DNA of 64,000 nt from Bacteroidota bacterium. Lineage in GTDB: Bacteria > Bacteroidota > Bacteroidia > Bacteroidales > DTGW01. The translations under genes were made by a program, and so were the position numbers. Shown here piece after piece: positions 48,533 to 57,755 of this stretch (positions within the stretch are counted from its first letter, which is position 1; every line of letters starts with the position of its first letter). The notes beneath the pieces were generated by a model, which did no database searches, was not told the origin of the DNA, and worked only from the letters and a program-made list of their open reading frames with translations. The stretch covers positions 124,001 to 188,000 of the forward strand of contig JAKPQD010000383.1 of NCBI GenBank assembly GCA_029572965.1. The letters are read 5' to 3'.

Positions 48533-48573
48533 CCTAATTTTCAAATTTTCAAATCATTTCATCTTCAAATTAT
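48533..48573. repeat. TTCAAAT-type repeats downstream of the four-helix gene
   Basis: TAATTTTCAAATTTTCAAAT and ATCTTCAAATTATAC in the gap before acr3, in the same orientation as the repeats upstream of the four-helix gene. Confidence 0.6.
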
Positions 48574-48580
48574 ACAATCC

Positions 48581-49621
48581 ATGAAAGTAAAACTAAAAAT
48601 TCTCGACCGCTACCTGACCCTTTGGATTTTCCTTGCCATGTTTGCCGGAGTCCTTATGGGTTGGCTAAATCCTGACATTGCTCAATTTTGGAACCACTTT
48701 TCCTCTGGCACAACCAATATTCCTATTGCCATAGGCCTTATCTTGATGATGTACCCACCGCTGGCCAAAGTAAAATATGAAGAATTAGGAGATGTATTCA
48801 AAAACACCAAGATACTTGGCCTTTCGTTAGTCCAAAACTGGGTTATTGGGCCAATACTGATGTTCCTGTTGGCCATTGTATTTCTTCAATTCAACATCGA
48901 CTATATGTACGGAGTTATCCTCATAGGGCTGGCACGTTGTATAGCTATGGTCATTGTTTGGAACGACCTTGCCAAAGGCGATGCAGAATATGCAGCCGGA
49001 TTAGTGGCCTTTAATTCAATATTCCAGGTACTGCTATTTTCGGTATATGCCTATGTATTTATTGCCATACTTCCCGGATGGTTTGGGTTGCCTGTAAATG
49101 ATAGTGTTTCGCAAATCACCATTGGCCAAATAGCCAAAAGCGTATTCATATACTTAGGGATACCTTTTATAGCAGGCTTTTTAACTCGCTTTGTTTTTAT
49201 ACGGGTAAAATCAAAAGAATGGTACCAGAGCAAATTTGTACCCAAAATCAGCCCTCTGACCCTGATAGCACTGCTTTTCACCATAGTGGTCATGTTTTCG
49301 CTCAAAGGTGAGTACATCGTAAAAATCCCGCTGGACGTAATACGTATTGCCATCCCGCTGGTAATATACTTTGTAGTCATGTTTGTCGTCTCGTTTTTTA
49401 TGAGCAAAAAAACCGGGGCAACATACGGGCAAGCTACAACGCTTTCGTTCACTGCTGCCAGCAACAACTTTGAGTTGGCTATTGCTGTAGCCATTGCCAT
49501 CTTTGGCATCAACTCCGGCGAAGCCTTTGCTGCTGTCATTGGCCCATTGGTTGAAGTGCCCGTGATGATTGGGTTGGTGAATGTTGCTTTTTGGTTTAAG
49601 AAAAAATATTTTGCCAGTTAA
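48581..49621 (+). CDS. acr3: arsenite efflux transporter Acr3
   Basis: The 346-residue inner-membrane carrier has ten helices of the Acr3/BART superfamily. The diagnostic segment [20 protein letters not shown] contains Cys120, which corresponds to the Cys required for As(III) transport in characterised Acr3 proteins. Further conserved stretches are [20 protein letters not shown] and [15 protein letters not shown]. It expels arsenite made by ArsC and ends this operon before a terminator. Confidence 0.95.
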   Translation: MKVKLKILDRYLTLWIFLAMFAGVLMGWLNPDIAQFWNHFSSGTTNIPIAIGLILMMYPPLAKVKYEELGDVFKNTKILGLSLVQNWVIGPILMFLLAIVFLQFNIDYMYGVILIGLARCIAMVIVWNDLAKGDAEYAAGLVAFNSIFQVLLFSVYAYVFIAILPGWFGLPVNDSVSQITIGQIAKSVFIYLGIPFIAGFLTRFVFIRVKSKEWYQSKFVPKISPLTLIALLFTIVVMFSLKGEYIVKIPLDVIRIAIPLVIYFVVMFVVSFFMSKKTGATYGQATTLSFTAASNNFELAIAVAIAIFGINSGEAFAAVIGPLVEVPVMIGLVNVAFWFKKKYFAS

Positions 49622-49682
49622 AAAATGAATTAAAAAACAAAATCACACTTTTTTACCCAAGCGCAAAATATCGCTAAATATT

Positions 49683-49716
49683 AAAGCCTGGCCACTTAAA
49701 AAAATGGTCAGGCTTT
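49683..49716 (+). terminator. terminator of the arsR-arsC-acr3 operon
   Basis: AAAGCCTGGCCA pairs with TGGTCAGGCTTT (one G-T pair), followed by GTTGTTT. It lies about 60 bases after the acr3 stop. Confidence 0.75.
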
Positions 49717-49842
49717 GTTGTTTAAAATGAATTTTTTAGTTAACTTTCAATATCTTATTTAAAGTTATGTCCCCTAAGCCCTTTAAAAAAGTTGTTCAGA
49801 CAGTTTTTATCATTAAGCTTTTAGGACTTAATATTGAAAGAT

Positions 49843-51903
49843 ATGAAAAAGCTGAAAGCGCTAATATTGTTGGTATCCTGCATAAACATCTACGGTTATG
49901 TGCATGCCCAAGACTCTGCAGCAAATAAAACTGCTGAAGAGCTATTCAGCCTTAGCCTTGACGATCTTTTAAATGTTGTAATCACCCCATCAAAACTTCC
50001 TCAACACGAAGGGAGCTACACGCAAAAAGTTGACCTGATAAAATCTGAGCAAATAGAGTCAATAGTGCAGGGGAACAGGAATATTTGCGAGTTGATTTCA
50101 AAATTACCGGGGACTTCTGTCAGTGTCCTTTCGCGCAACGATGCCAATTGGGGAACTTATGGGGGAATAGGCCCCAAATACAGTACATATATGTTGCAGG
50201 GCCTGCCCATTGACGCTTTCGTTGACCCAATGTCCCTTGACAACAATATTATAGAGCAAATAGAAGTACAAAGAGGCCCCGCGTCTGTTATATATCCAAA
50301 TTACCTGTCACAAGATTTTGCAGGTTCTCAGAGCCCGTTGAGTGGCACCGTCAATTTAGTGTTGAAAGACAAAATAACCGAACAAAAAACTGTGTTACAT
50401 TCATCTTATGGCTCATACAACACGCTTAACGAACAGGTTTATCATCAGAACAAAAAAGACCGCCTGAACTATTTTCTTGGTTCGTCTTATGAAATGTCGG
50501 ATTACACCAACTATGGAATAGAAAACTCGTGGCTGAACATGAAAAAAAGCCCCGAATACAGAAAAACAAAACTATATGGCGGCATTACATTTTACCCCGA
50601 AAAAAATGAAAAGCAGAAACTCTCTGTTTTTTGCAATAGCACCTGGCATAGTGGCGATGTAGGCCGGGTATATCGCCAATTCGACAATCGGTACAGCACG
50701 TTGAATGTTGGGTACGAAATATTGTTAAGCGAAAAACTTCATTTTCAAACCCATGCCGGAATCAGGTCGTACAGGCGAATGCAACAGGAAAGCAGATATG
50801 GAGTAACAGATACCTTAAATTCAAATAACGGGGTCAACCAGTTTATTGTGCCTGTTGACATTTCCATTGCATGGATGCAGGGAAGTACAGGTTCACTAAG
50901 TATTGGAGCAGATTACCAAGGTGCAGGTTATGAAACATGGTCTGATCCATTAAAAGGCTTTCAGATATATGGCAATAAATCTTCGGCATATCAGACAGGG
51001 ATATACCTCCAGGAAGAATGGCGGCCTATTGAAAAACTAACCCTCAGAGGAGGCTTACGTTATGCATATATTGAAAATACCATTGATTTAGTCAACGGAA
51101 ACAACCCCATCGACAAGCGTTTGTCATGGAAAAAGCTAATATGGAGTGCAGGTACAAGATACTCTGTTAGCAAATCATTGGCTGTATATGCAAATGGAGG
51201 GAGCAGCTTTAGCGCCCCCGGGTTAAAATCAATAGGCGGGACAATACTCCTTAGCGACCTGGGCGTACAAGGCCATAACGGCCAGTTGCCTAACCCCGAT
51301 ATAAAGCCAGAGAACGGGCTGGGCATAGACATTGGAACAGATTGCAAATGTCAAAACACCTTTAAAATTAATGTCCGCGGGTTCTATTACATGCTTAGAG
51401 ACGGCATAATAGACAATATAGTAAGCCTAAACCCATCGCAAACACAGTCAATCAACACTAAGTCCAATTGTAAAGGCGGAGAAATAGAACTTTTACAAAT
51501 GGTAAACTCTACCATCTCATGGTACGCCAACTTTACCTACATGCAAACAAACATAGAGAATGACCTGAACCCGAATTTAGACCAGGTAGAAATACCTTTT
51601 TCGCCCAATTATATTGGAAATATCGGGGCAACAATCATACTTCCCTTTGGGCTGAACTTTTCGCCAGCTATAAACTACAACGGCGGCTATTACGACGCTA
51701 TTTCCAAGCCAGACAGGCAATGGTACAAACCAGGGGCTGTTGTCAATACCCACATCTCCCAACGCCTTGCCCAAAACAACTTTTACACTTTAGATTGTAC
51801 TTTACAGTTATATAACATTACAAACAACAAGTATAAAATGCCCTGGCAATTCCAAAACACAGGCTTTTCGGGAATGTTGGGGGTTAAAGTAACTTTTAAA
51901 TAA
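49843..51903 (+). CDS. TonB-dependent outer-membrane receptor
   Basis: It is 686 residues from the ATG at 49843 (MKKLKALILLVSCINIYGYV, signal cleavage near HAQ). After the signal comes LFSLSLDDLLNVVITPSK, the TonB-box-like start seen in this receptor group. The plug domain follows (about 60-190), with LQGLPIDAFVDPMS and EQIEVQRGPASVIYP, and a 22-strand barrel ends in LGVKVTFK. It carries no SusC-type extension and no SusD partner follows. It is 20 bases upstream of a yfiR-like gene, so its job is more likely signalling or specialised uptake than glycan import. Ligand unknown. Confidence 0.9.
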   Translation: MKKLKALILLVSCINIYGYVHAQDSAANKTAEELFSLSLDDLLNVVITPSKLPQHEGSYTQKVDLIKSEQIESIVQGNRNICELISKLPGTSVSVLSRNDANWGTYGGIGPKYSTYMLQGLPIDAFVDPMSLDNNIIEQIEVQRGPASVIYPNYLSQDFAGSQSPLSGTVNLVLKDKITEQKTVLHSSYGSYNTLNEQVYHQNKKDRLNYFLGSSYEMSDYTNYGIENSWLNMKKSPEYRKTKLYGGITFYPEKNEKQKLSVFCNSTWHSGDVGRVYRQFDNRYSTLNVGYEILLSEKLHFQTHAGIRSYRRMQQESRYGVTDTLNSNNGVNQFIVPVDISIAWMQGSTGSLSIGADYQGAGYETWSDPLKGFQIYGNKSSAYQTGIYLQEEWRPIEKLTLRGGLRYAYIENTIDLVNGNNPIDKRLSWKKLIWSAGTRYSVSKSLAVYANGGSSFSAPGLKSIGGTILLSDLGVQGHNGQLPNPDIKPENGLGIDIGTDCKCQNTFKINVRGFYYMLRDGIIDNIVSLNPSQTQSINTKSNCKGGEIELLQMVNSTISWYANFTYMQTNIENDLNPNLDQVEIPFSPNYIGNIGATIILPFGLNFSPAINYNGGYYDAISKPDRQWYKPGAVVNTHISQRLAQNNFYTLDCTLQLYNITNNKYKMPWQFQNTGFSGMLGVKVTFK

Positions 51904-51923
51904 AGCAGGCGGAGATTTTCAAT

Positions 51924-52484
51924 ATGTGTCGGGCCAGGAAAAATAAAGGTTTTACAAATGTCAGAATTGTTCTCATCCTGCTTATGGTATTTATACATAA
52001 TAACTTATCTCCACAATCGGACATAAACACCCTGAAGGCTGTAGCTATAGAAAAAATTGCATTATTTATAACCTGGCCTCCAGGCTCCCTATCAAACCAG
52101 GAATTTACCATTGGAATATTAGGGGACAACCCGATTACTGAGACATTGAAACAAATATACCTGGAGAAGAAAATTAAAGACTTAAGAGTAAACATTGTTG
52201 AAATAAAGGACATTGAAAGCATCACTTCTTCTTGTCAGTTACTTTTTATCCCAAAAATAAAAATGGCCGAGCTGAATAAATTGTTGAAACACACGAGCAA
52301 CAAGCCAATTTTAACCATCTCCGATACCAAAGGGTTTGCCGAAGCCGGTTGCATGATAAACTTTTACGTATATGAAAACAAACTCCGCTTTGAGTTAAAC
52401 CAAAAAGGAATGGATGAAGCAGGGTTTAAAATTGACTATCGGTTGTTAAAAGTGTCCAAAATAATAAATCCGGTAATAGAATGA
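51924..52484 (+). CDS. YfiR family (DUF4154) periplasmic protein
   Basis: The 186-residue protein has an N-terminal signal or anchor (about residues 12-30). The DUF4154 signature is present: KAVAIEKIALFITWPPGS, FTIGILGDNPITETLKQIYL, QLLFIPKIKMAELNKLL, PILTISDTKGFAEAGCMINF and the end with GFKIDYRLLKVSK. In Pseudomonas YfiR is the periplasmic inhibitor of the CHASE8-HAMP diguanylate cyclase YfiN. Here the next gene (4-base overlap) encodes a CHASE8-HAMP histidine kinase, so the same input logic may feed a phosphorelay. Confidence 0.88.
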   Translation: MCRARKNKGFTNVRIVLILLMVFIHNNLSPQSDINTLKAVAIEKIALFITWPPGSLSNQEFTIGILGDNPITETLKQIYLEKKIKDLRVNIVEIKDIESITSSCQLLFIPKIKMAELNKLLKHTSNKPILTISDTKGFAEAGCMINFYVYENKLRFELNQKGMDEAGFKIDYRLLKVSKIINPVIE

Positions 52485-54316
52485 AGGCTTTTAGAAATAT
52501 GTCCATCAAATTGAAGCTGATAATTGTTATTATCGGTACAAGTATCATTACCTTATTTGTAGCATTTACAACTTATCTGGGCATTGATATATACAGAGAA
52601 TTCAATGAAATGAAAAAAAATGCCGTACTTCAGGCCTCATTAATAGGGCAATATGCTGCAGCTCCATTATTATTCGGGTATAAAGAAGAAACCACCGAGG
52701 TATTAAACAAACTTACCGCTATACCATCCATCAAAGATGCCTGTTTATACAGCCCCAATTCTGGTGAAGTATTTGTCACTTATCACAAAACACCAGACAG
52801 CTCTTTTGTTTTTCCTGTTTTGCATAATGACAATGCCTCTTTTCAAAATGGATATTTTCACATTTTTTATTCAATAAAATACGATAACAATTACTGTGGT
52901 TCACTGTACCTGCGGATAGACCCGGAAGACATTTACACTAAGATTGAAAAAAGCGTTTTGCTCATGTTTGTCCTGCTGCTGGTACTTATAATTGTAGTTT
53001 ACTTTATTTCATTAAAACTGCAAAAAATAATATCGCTACCAATACTGAAATTAGCCGAACAAACAGCTATTATATCACAAAACCATGATTTTTCGGTACG
53101 CCTGACCCCTTATGGCAATGACGAGATTGGCGAACTTTACAACCAATTCAATAACCTTCTTTTACAAATACTTATTAAGCAAAAAGAAAGGGATAAAGTG
53201 TTAGAAGATTTGCAGGAAAGTGAAACCCATTTCCGGTTCTTATTTGAACAAAACCCGGCTATGATGTTGATATACGACCTGTCCAGCCTGAAAATTATTT
53301 CGGTCAACGAAGCTTTTATCCAGCATTATGGATACCAGCAAGACGAGATACTAAACATGAAGCTCACTGACCTTTACCCCAAAAACGAAAAAGAAGCCAT
53401 CATTCAATTAGTCAAAACATTGAAAGGGCTGGCCTATACAGGTGAATGGCACCATGTAAAAAAAGACGGGACAATTATTAACATCGAAACACATTCGCAT
53501 AGTTATATTGCCGAAGACAATGCCGTGCGCATTGTGGTCATTAATGATATTACAGCTCGCAAAAAGGCCGAGGAAGAAATTTTAACCCTCAATGCAGAAC
53601 TCGAAAACAGGGTCAAAGAACGCACCGCTCAGCTTGAGGCAACTAACAAAGAGCTTGAAGCCTTTTCTTACTCAGTCTCTCACGACTTGCGGGCCCCGCT
53701 AAGGCACGTCAATGGGTATCTCGAATTGTTGAGCAAACGTGGCATCCAGCATCTCGACGAAAAGAGCAAACATTACATGCAATCCATCTCAGAAGCTGCA
53801 ACACACATGGGAATACTAATTGACGACTTATTGAATTTTTCAAGGGCCGGGCGAATGGAGCTGAAACTTGACAAGATAGATATGAACCGCCCGATAAAAG
53901 ATGCTTTGAACATATTGGAACAAGATACCAAAAACCGGAAAATTGAGTGGAAAATAACCCAAATGCCAGAAATAATGGCCGATTACGCTATTATGCGACA
54001 GGTGTGGACAAACCTTATTGGCAATGCCGTTAAATACACAAAAAAACGCGAATTGGCATTGATTGAGGTTGGATATACTGAAGATGCACAAGAGTATATA
54101 TTTTATGTCCGGGACAATGGCGCAGGCTTTGATATGAATTATGCCCAAAAGCTGTTTGGCGTATTCCAAAGGTTACATTCAACCGAAGACTTTGAAGGCA
54201 CAGGCATTGGGTTAGCCAACGTCCGCCAGTTTATAAAAAAACACAATGGCCGCACTTGGGCCGAAGGCGAAATTGACAAAGGGGCAACATTTTATTTTTC
54301 ATTACCCAAAATATAG
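52481..54316 (+). CDS. sensor histidine kinase: CHASE8-HAMP-PAS-HisKA-HATPase
   Basis: The 611-residue protein has a first membrane helix at about 12-32, a periplasmic CHASE8-type domain (35-158, with VLQASLIGQYAAAPLLFGYK and IPSIKDACLYSPNSGEVF), a second helix at about 160-180, HAMP (182-235) and PAS (about 250-360). A coiled-coil linker (ELENRVKERTAQLEATNKEL) leads to HisKA with His401 in SYSVSHDLRAPLRH and the ATPase domain with NLIGNAVKYTKK, DNGAGFDM and EGTGIGLANV. The YfiN-like sensor half paired with an upstream yfiR is the main point of interest. It should phosphorylate the response regulator encoded 11 bases downstream. Confidence 0.92.
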   Translation: MKAFRNMSIKLKLIIVIIGTSIITLFVAFTTYLGIDIYREFNEMKKNAVLQASLIGQYAAAPLLFGYKEETTEVLNKLTAIPSIKDACLYSPNSGEVFVTYHKTPDSSFVFPVLHNDNASFQNGYFHIFYSIKYDNNYCGSLYLRIDPEDIYTKIEKSVLLMFVLLLVLIIVVYFISLKLQKIISLPILKLAEQTAIISQNHDFSVRLTPYGNDEIGELYNQFNNLLLQILIKQKERDKVLEDLQESETHFRFLFEQNPAMMLIYDLSSLKIISVNEAFIQHYGYQQDEILNMKLTDLYPKNEKEAIIQLVKTLKGLAYTGEWHHVKKDGTIINIETHSHSYIAEDNAVRIVVINDITARKKAEEEILTLNAELENRVKERTAQLEATNKELEAFSYSVSHDLRAPLRHVNGYLELLSKRGIQHLDEKSKHYMQSISEAATHMGILIDDLLNFSRAGRMELKLDKIDMNRPIKDALNILEQDTKNRKIEWKITQMPEIMADYAIMRQVWTNLIGNAVKYTKKRELALIEVGYTEDAQEYIFYVRDNGAGFDMNYAQKLFGVFQRLHSTEDFEGTGIGLANVRQFIKKHNGRTWAEGEIDKGATFYFSLPKI

Positions 54317-54327
54317 GAGATAAAAAT

Positions 54328-54777
54328 ATGGTAGAACTAAGAACTATTTTATTGGCCGAAGACAATCCCAAAGATGTAGAGCTCACCATGGAAGCTTTGG
54401 AGGATAGTCTATTGGCAAACAGGATCATTGTAGTGAAAGATGGCATAGAAACACTTGAATACCTGCGATGTGAAGGCCAATATGCCAACAGGGAGCCTGG
54501 CTTACCCTCAGTGTTATTGCTTGATATTAAAATGCCCCGAATGGATGGCATTGAAGTGCTGCGCGAAATACGCAATGACCCCAGGCTTAAATTACTGCCT
54601 GTAGTCATGCTTACTTCATCACGCGAAGATAAGGACTTGCTCAACAGCTACTACCTGGGAGTAAATGCTTATGTGGTCAAACCTGTCAATTTTACTGGTT
54701 TCATAGATGCTGTAAAGCAACTGGGTATTTTTTGGGGATTGGTAAATGAACTTCCCCCGGAAATCAAAAATTCCTGA
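54328..54777 (+). CDS. single-domain response regulator (Rcp1-like)
   Basis: This is a 149-residue stand-alone receiver. Phosphoacceptor Asp66 is in SVLLLDIKMPRMDGIE. The acidic pocket is LAEDNPKDVELT, the Thr/Ser is in VVMLTSSRED and the Lys is in AYVVKPVNF. No output domain is present. The Rcp1 type typically pairs with phytochrome-like kinases and relays phosphate. It is encoded between the CHASE8 kinase and the hybrid kinase, so it probably shuttles phosphoryl groups or regulates by protein contact. Confidence 0.92.
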   Translation: MVELRTILLAEDNPKDVELTMEALEDSLLANRIIVVKDGIETLEYLRCEGQYANREPGLPSVLLLDIKMPRMDGIEVLREIRNDPRLKLLPVVMLTSSREDKDLLNSYYLGVNAYVVKPVNFTGFIDAVKQLGIFWGLVNELPPEIKNS

Positions 54778-54801
54778 TGTAAACAATTCAAAACTGTGGT
54801 T

Positions 54802-57495
54802 ATGAGAAAACTGTATGCATTACTTCTCGAAGACGTTCAGAAAGATGTTGAACTTCTGACAGAAATACTTACCGGAGAAGGATTTGAGTTAGAAGTTGAT
54901 GTGGTTGAGGCCGAACAAGACTTTGTGCAAAACTTAAAACGCCACAATTACGATATCATATTTGCCGACTTTACCTTGCCAAGCTTTAATGGTCAAGAAG
55001 CATTGGTATTGGCCAAAAAGATATGCCCAAACGTTCCTTTCATTTGCATATCAGGAACTATCGGAGAAGACAGAGCTGTAGAGCTTCTTAAACAAGGGGC
55101 TACAGATTATGTTCTCAAAGACCGTATGGAACGTTTGCCTTTTGCCACTAAACGCGCATTAGATGCCGCATTACAACTACAAAAGTTTAGACAAGCGGAA
55201 ATTGAGCTTCAAACCAACCGTAAGCTATTGCAAACCATTATCAACAATGCCCTGGATTTAATTTACATTAAAGATATCAACGGAAATTATATCCTTTTAA
55301 ACCATGCAGCAGAAAAAGCTTATGGCAAAAACGCAAACGATGTTGTTGGGAAAGATGACTTTAGTGTACTTTCAAAAAGCGATGCCAAAACAATCATGGA
55401 GGTTGACAAAGAAGTCATTGCTAAAGCAAAATCAATAGAAATAGAAGAAAATATCACTTTAGCCGATGGCCTTATCCATACATTTCATACCATAAAAAGC
55501 CCCATGTTTGACGAACAAGGCAAAATAACCGGGTTATTTGGTATTGCACGTGATGTTACCGAATGCAAAAAAGCTGAAAAAATTTTGCACGAAACACAAG
55601 AGATGTTCAAACTCATACACGATTCAAGCATTGATGCTATTTTATTAACCTGTCCTGACGGCAGGATTTTATCTGCCAACCCATCAGCCTGCAGGATGTT
55701 TGGGCGAAGCGAAGAAGAAATATGCCGCTTGGGAAGAGAAGGGCTGGTTGACACCTCTGACCCGAAAATTCAGGCTGCAATAGAAGAAAGGGCAAGAACA
55801 GGCTGGTTCAAAGGCGAGCTGACATTTATCAGAAAAGATAATACCAAATTCCCGGCCGACGTGACATCTGCCATTTTTAAAGATAAAGAAGGCCAGGAAA
55901 AAACCAGTATGATTATCAGGGACATTACTGAACAAAAAAAAGCCGAAGAAGCCATAAACCTCGAACGCAAACTACTCAGGACCCTTATCAACAACCTGTC
56001 CGATGCCATTTATGTTAAAGACAATAAAGGCCGCAAGCTAATTGCTAATACAGCCGATTTGAAGATTATGAACTGCTCAGATGAATCAGAAGTAATCGGA
56101 AAAACCGATCGTGACATTTTTCCAAACAGCCGGGGCGAAAGAGGGTATAACGAAGACATGGAAGTAATCCTTACTGGCAATGCTATAATTAATAAAGAAG
56201 ACTCTTATATTGATGCTGAAGGTAAAGAACATTGGAGATTAACCACCAAAATCCCCCTTTTTAATGAACAAAAACAAATTGTTGGACTTGTTGTTTTTGG
56301 GCACGATATAACCGAAAGAAAAAAATTTGAAGAACAGCTGCTTATTGCCAAAGATAAAGCAGAAGCCAGCGACAGGCTAAAAACAGCTTTTATGCAAAAC
56401 ATCTCGCATGAAGTACGCACCCCGCTAAATGGCATACTCGGTTTTGCCGAATTAATTGCAAACCCCAATATTGAAACAGAAAGAAAAGCTGAGTTTTATA
56501 ACATTTTATCGGCCTCCAGTAATCGTTTATTAAATACTATTACCGATTATATGGATATGTCTCTTATAGTATCAAACAATGTTAGCGTACAATATGAAAG
56601 CATAAAATTTTCCGATGTTTTATCTCAATTAAACAAAGACTATCAAAACACCTGCATCTCAAAAAACCTCAATTTTAACATCCGTTATGATGAAAAAACA
56701 AAAAATGCTGAATTTAGATCAGACCCAACCCTATTGGCTAAAATCATCAACCACATGGTGGACAACGCCATTAAATTTACCAAAGAAGGTTCCATTTTTA
56801 TAAATTTTAACATCGACCAATCTCAATTAGAATTTACTATCAAAGATACAGGCATTGGTATATCAAAAGAAGCTCAAGAAAAGATATTTGATGTTTACAC
56901 GCAAGAAAGCACTTCTACCACAAGAGGATATGAAGGTAGTGGGCTGGGGTTGTCCATTGTAAATGGCTTTTTGAAAATCCTGGGAGGTAAAATCCGCCTG
57001 AATTCAGAAAAAGGGGCCGGAGCCGAATTTTACATCACTATACCAATCAACAATGAAAATAAACCCGATAAAATTACCGATAAAAATAGCTGCTCTTCCA
57101 CAACTGAAAACAACAAGTTGCCAGTTATATTAATAGTAGAAGATGATTTTGTAAATTACACTTTATTTGAGGCCATATTAGAACCACATGCCTCGCAAAT
57201 TTTATACGCACGCAACGGACTTGAAGCCATCGAGATTTGCCAATTGCACCCCGAAATATCAATTGTCCTGATGGATGTTAAAATGCCAGTAATGAACGGG
57301 CTTGAAGCTACCAAAGAAATAAAAAATTTCAGGAAAGATTTGCCGGTAATAGCCCTCACAGCCTATGCCATGAGCGGTGACGAATATAAAATGTTCGAAG
57401 CCGGTTGTGACGCATATATCCCTAAACCAGCCAAAGCAAAAGATATTCTTGAAAAAATAGCCAGCCTGGGGTTCAACATTCAAACAACAACATAA
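54802..57495 (+). CDS. hybrid histidine kinase: REC-PAS-PAS-PAS-HisKA-HATPase-REC
   Basis: It is 897 residues from the ATG at 54802 (a GTG 6 bases earlier is less likely). An N-terminal receiver has Asp56 in IIFADFTLPSFNG. Three PAS domains follow (about 135-255, 265-380, 395-510). HisKA has His536 in MQNISHEVRTPLNG, then the ATPase domain (HMVDNAIKFTKEG, GSGLGLSIV). A C-terminal receiver has Asp825 in IVLMDVKMPVMNGLEA. No membrane segment is visible, so it is cytoplasmic. With the preceding kinase and response regulator it could form a multistep phosphorelay. No DNA-binding output protein is in the cluster. Confidence 0.9.
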   Translation: MRKLYALLLEDVQKDVELLTEILTGEGFELEVDVVEAEQDFVQNLKRHNYDIIFADFTLPSFNGQEALVLAKKICPNVPFICISGTIGEDRAVELLKQGATDYVLKDRMERLPFATKRALDAALQLQKFRQAEIELQTNRKLLQTIINNALDLIYIKDINGNYILLNHAAEKAYGKNANDVVGKDDFSVLSKSDAKTIMEVDKEVIAKAKSIEIEENITLADGLIHTFHTIKSPMFDEQGKITGLFGIARDVTECKKAEKILHETQEMFKLIHDSSIDAILLTCPDGRILSANPSACRMFGRSEEEICRLGREGLVDTSDPKIQAAIEERARTGWFKGELTFIRKDNTKFPADVTSAIFKDKEGQEKTSMIIRDITEQKKAEEAINLERKLLRTLINNLSDAIYVKDNKGRKLIANTADLKIMNCSDESEVIGKTDRDIFPNSRGERGYNEDMEVILTGNAIINKEDSYIDAEGKEHWRLTTKIPLFNEQKQIVGLVVFGHDITERKKFEEQLLIAKDKAEASDRLKTAFMQNISHEVRTPLNGILGFAELIANPNIETERKAEFYNILSASSNRLLNTITDYMDMSLIVSNNVSVQYESIKFSDVLSQLNKDYQNTCISKNLNFNIRYDEKTKNAEFRSDPTLLAKIINHMVDNAIKFTKEGSIFINFNIDQSQLEFTIKDTGIGISKEAQEKIFDVYTQESTSTTRGYEGSGLGLSIVNGFLKILGGKIRLNSEKGAGAEFYITIPINNENKPDKITDKNSCSSTTENNKLPVILIVEDDFVNYTLFEAILEPHASQILYARNGLEAIEICQLHPEISIVLMDVKMPVMNGLEATKEIKNFRKDLPVIALTAYAMSGDEYKMFEAGCDAYIPKPAKAKDILEKIASLGFNIQTTT

Positions 57496-57679
57496 AATTT
57501 TCTGATTGTAAAGCATAGCCAGGGTTCTTTCTACTCAAAACAAATAAATATGGGCACACTAAACACCTGCTTTAACATTTTGTCTATCGGAATGCAACAT
57601 ATCAAGCAGCTGAAAAAAAAAGAACAGTAGTATTTTCGGCTCATATTTTTTTTGATAACAAATTAACCATTTTACATTT

Positions 57680-57755
57680 ATGAAACGAGCATGTTTAGAA
57701 GTAAACAACAACACGCATGAATACCGATTAGTCGGCACAAGTTGTATCCGCCCTT
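57680..57755 (+). repeat. ATGAAAC-rCATG...ATCCG intergenic repeat, copy C (overlaps the annotated amylase start)
   Basis: It begins ATGAAACGAGCATG, then AACAACACGCATGAAT, the palindrome CCGATTAGTCGG and GTTGTATCCGCCC. Its first ATG is the only ATG in frame with the amylase, which makes that start suspect. Confidence 0.75.

Noticed and set aside
48086-48573. Possible CRISPR-like array from TTCAAAT repeats
   Set aside because: Units vary in length and orientation, there are no regular spacers, and a real gene lies in the middle; no cas genes are present.
49716-49842. Cobalamin-type riboswitch before the TonB-dependent receptor
   Set aside because: The leader is only about 125 bases and no B12-box-like GCCACTG element is visible.
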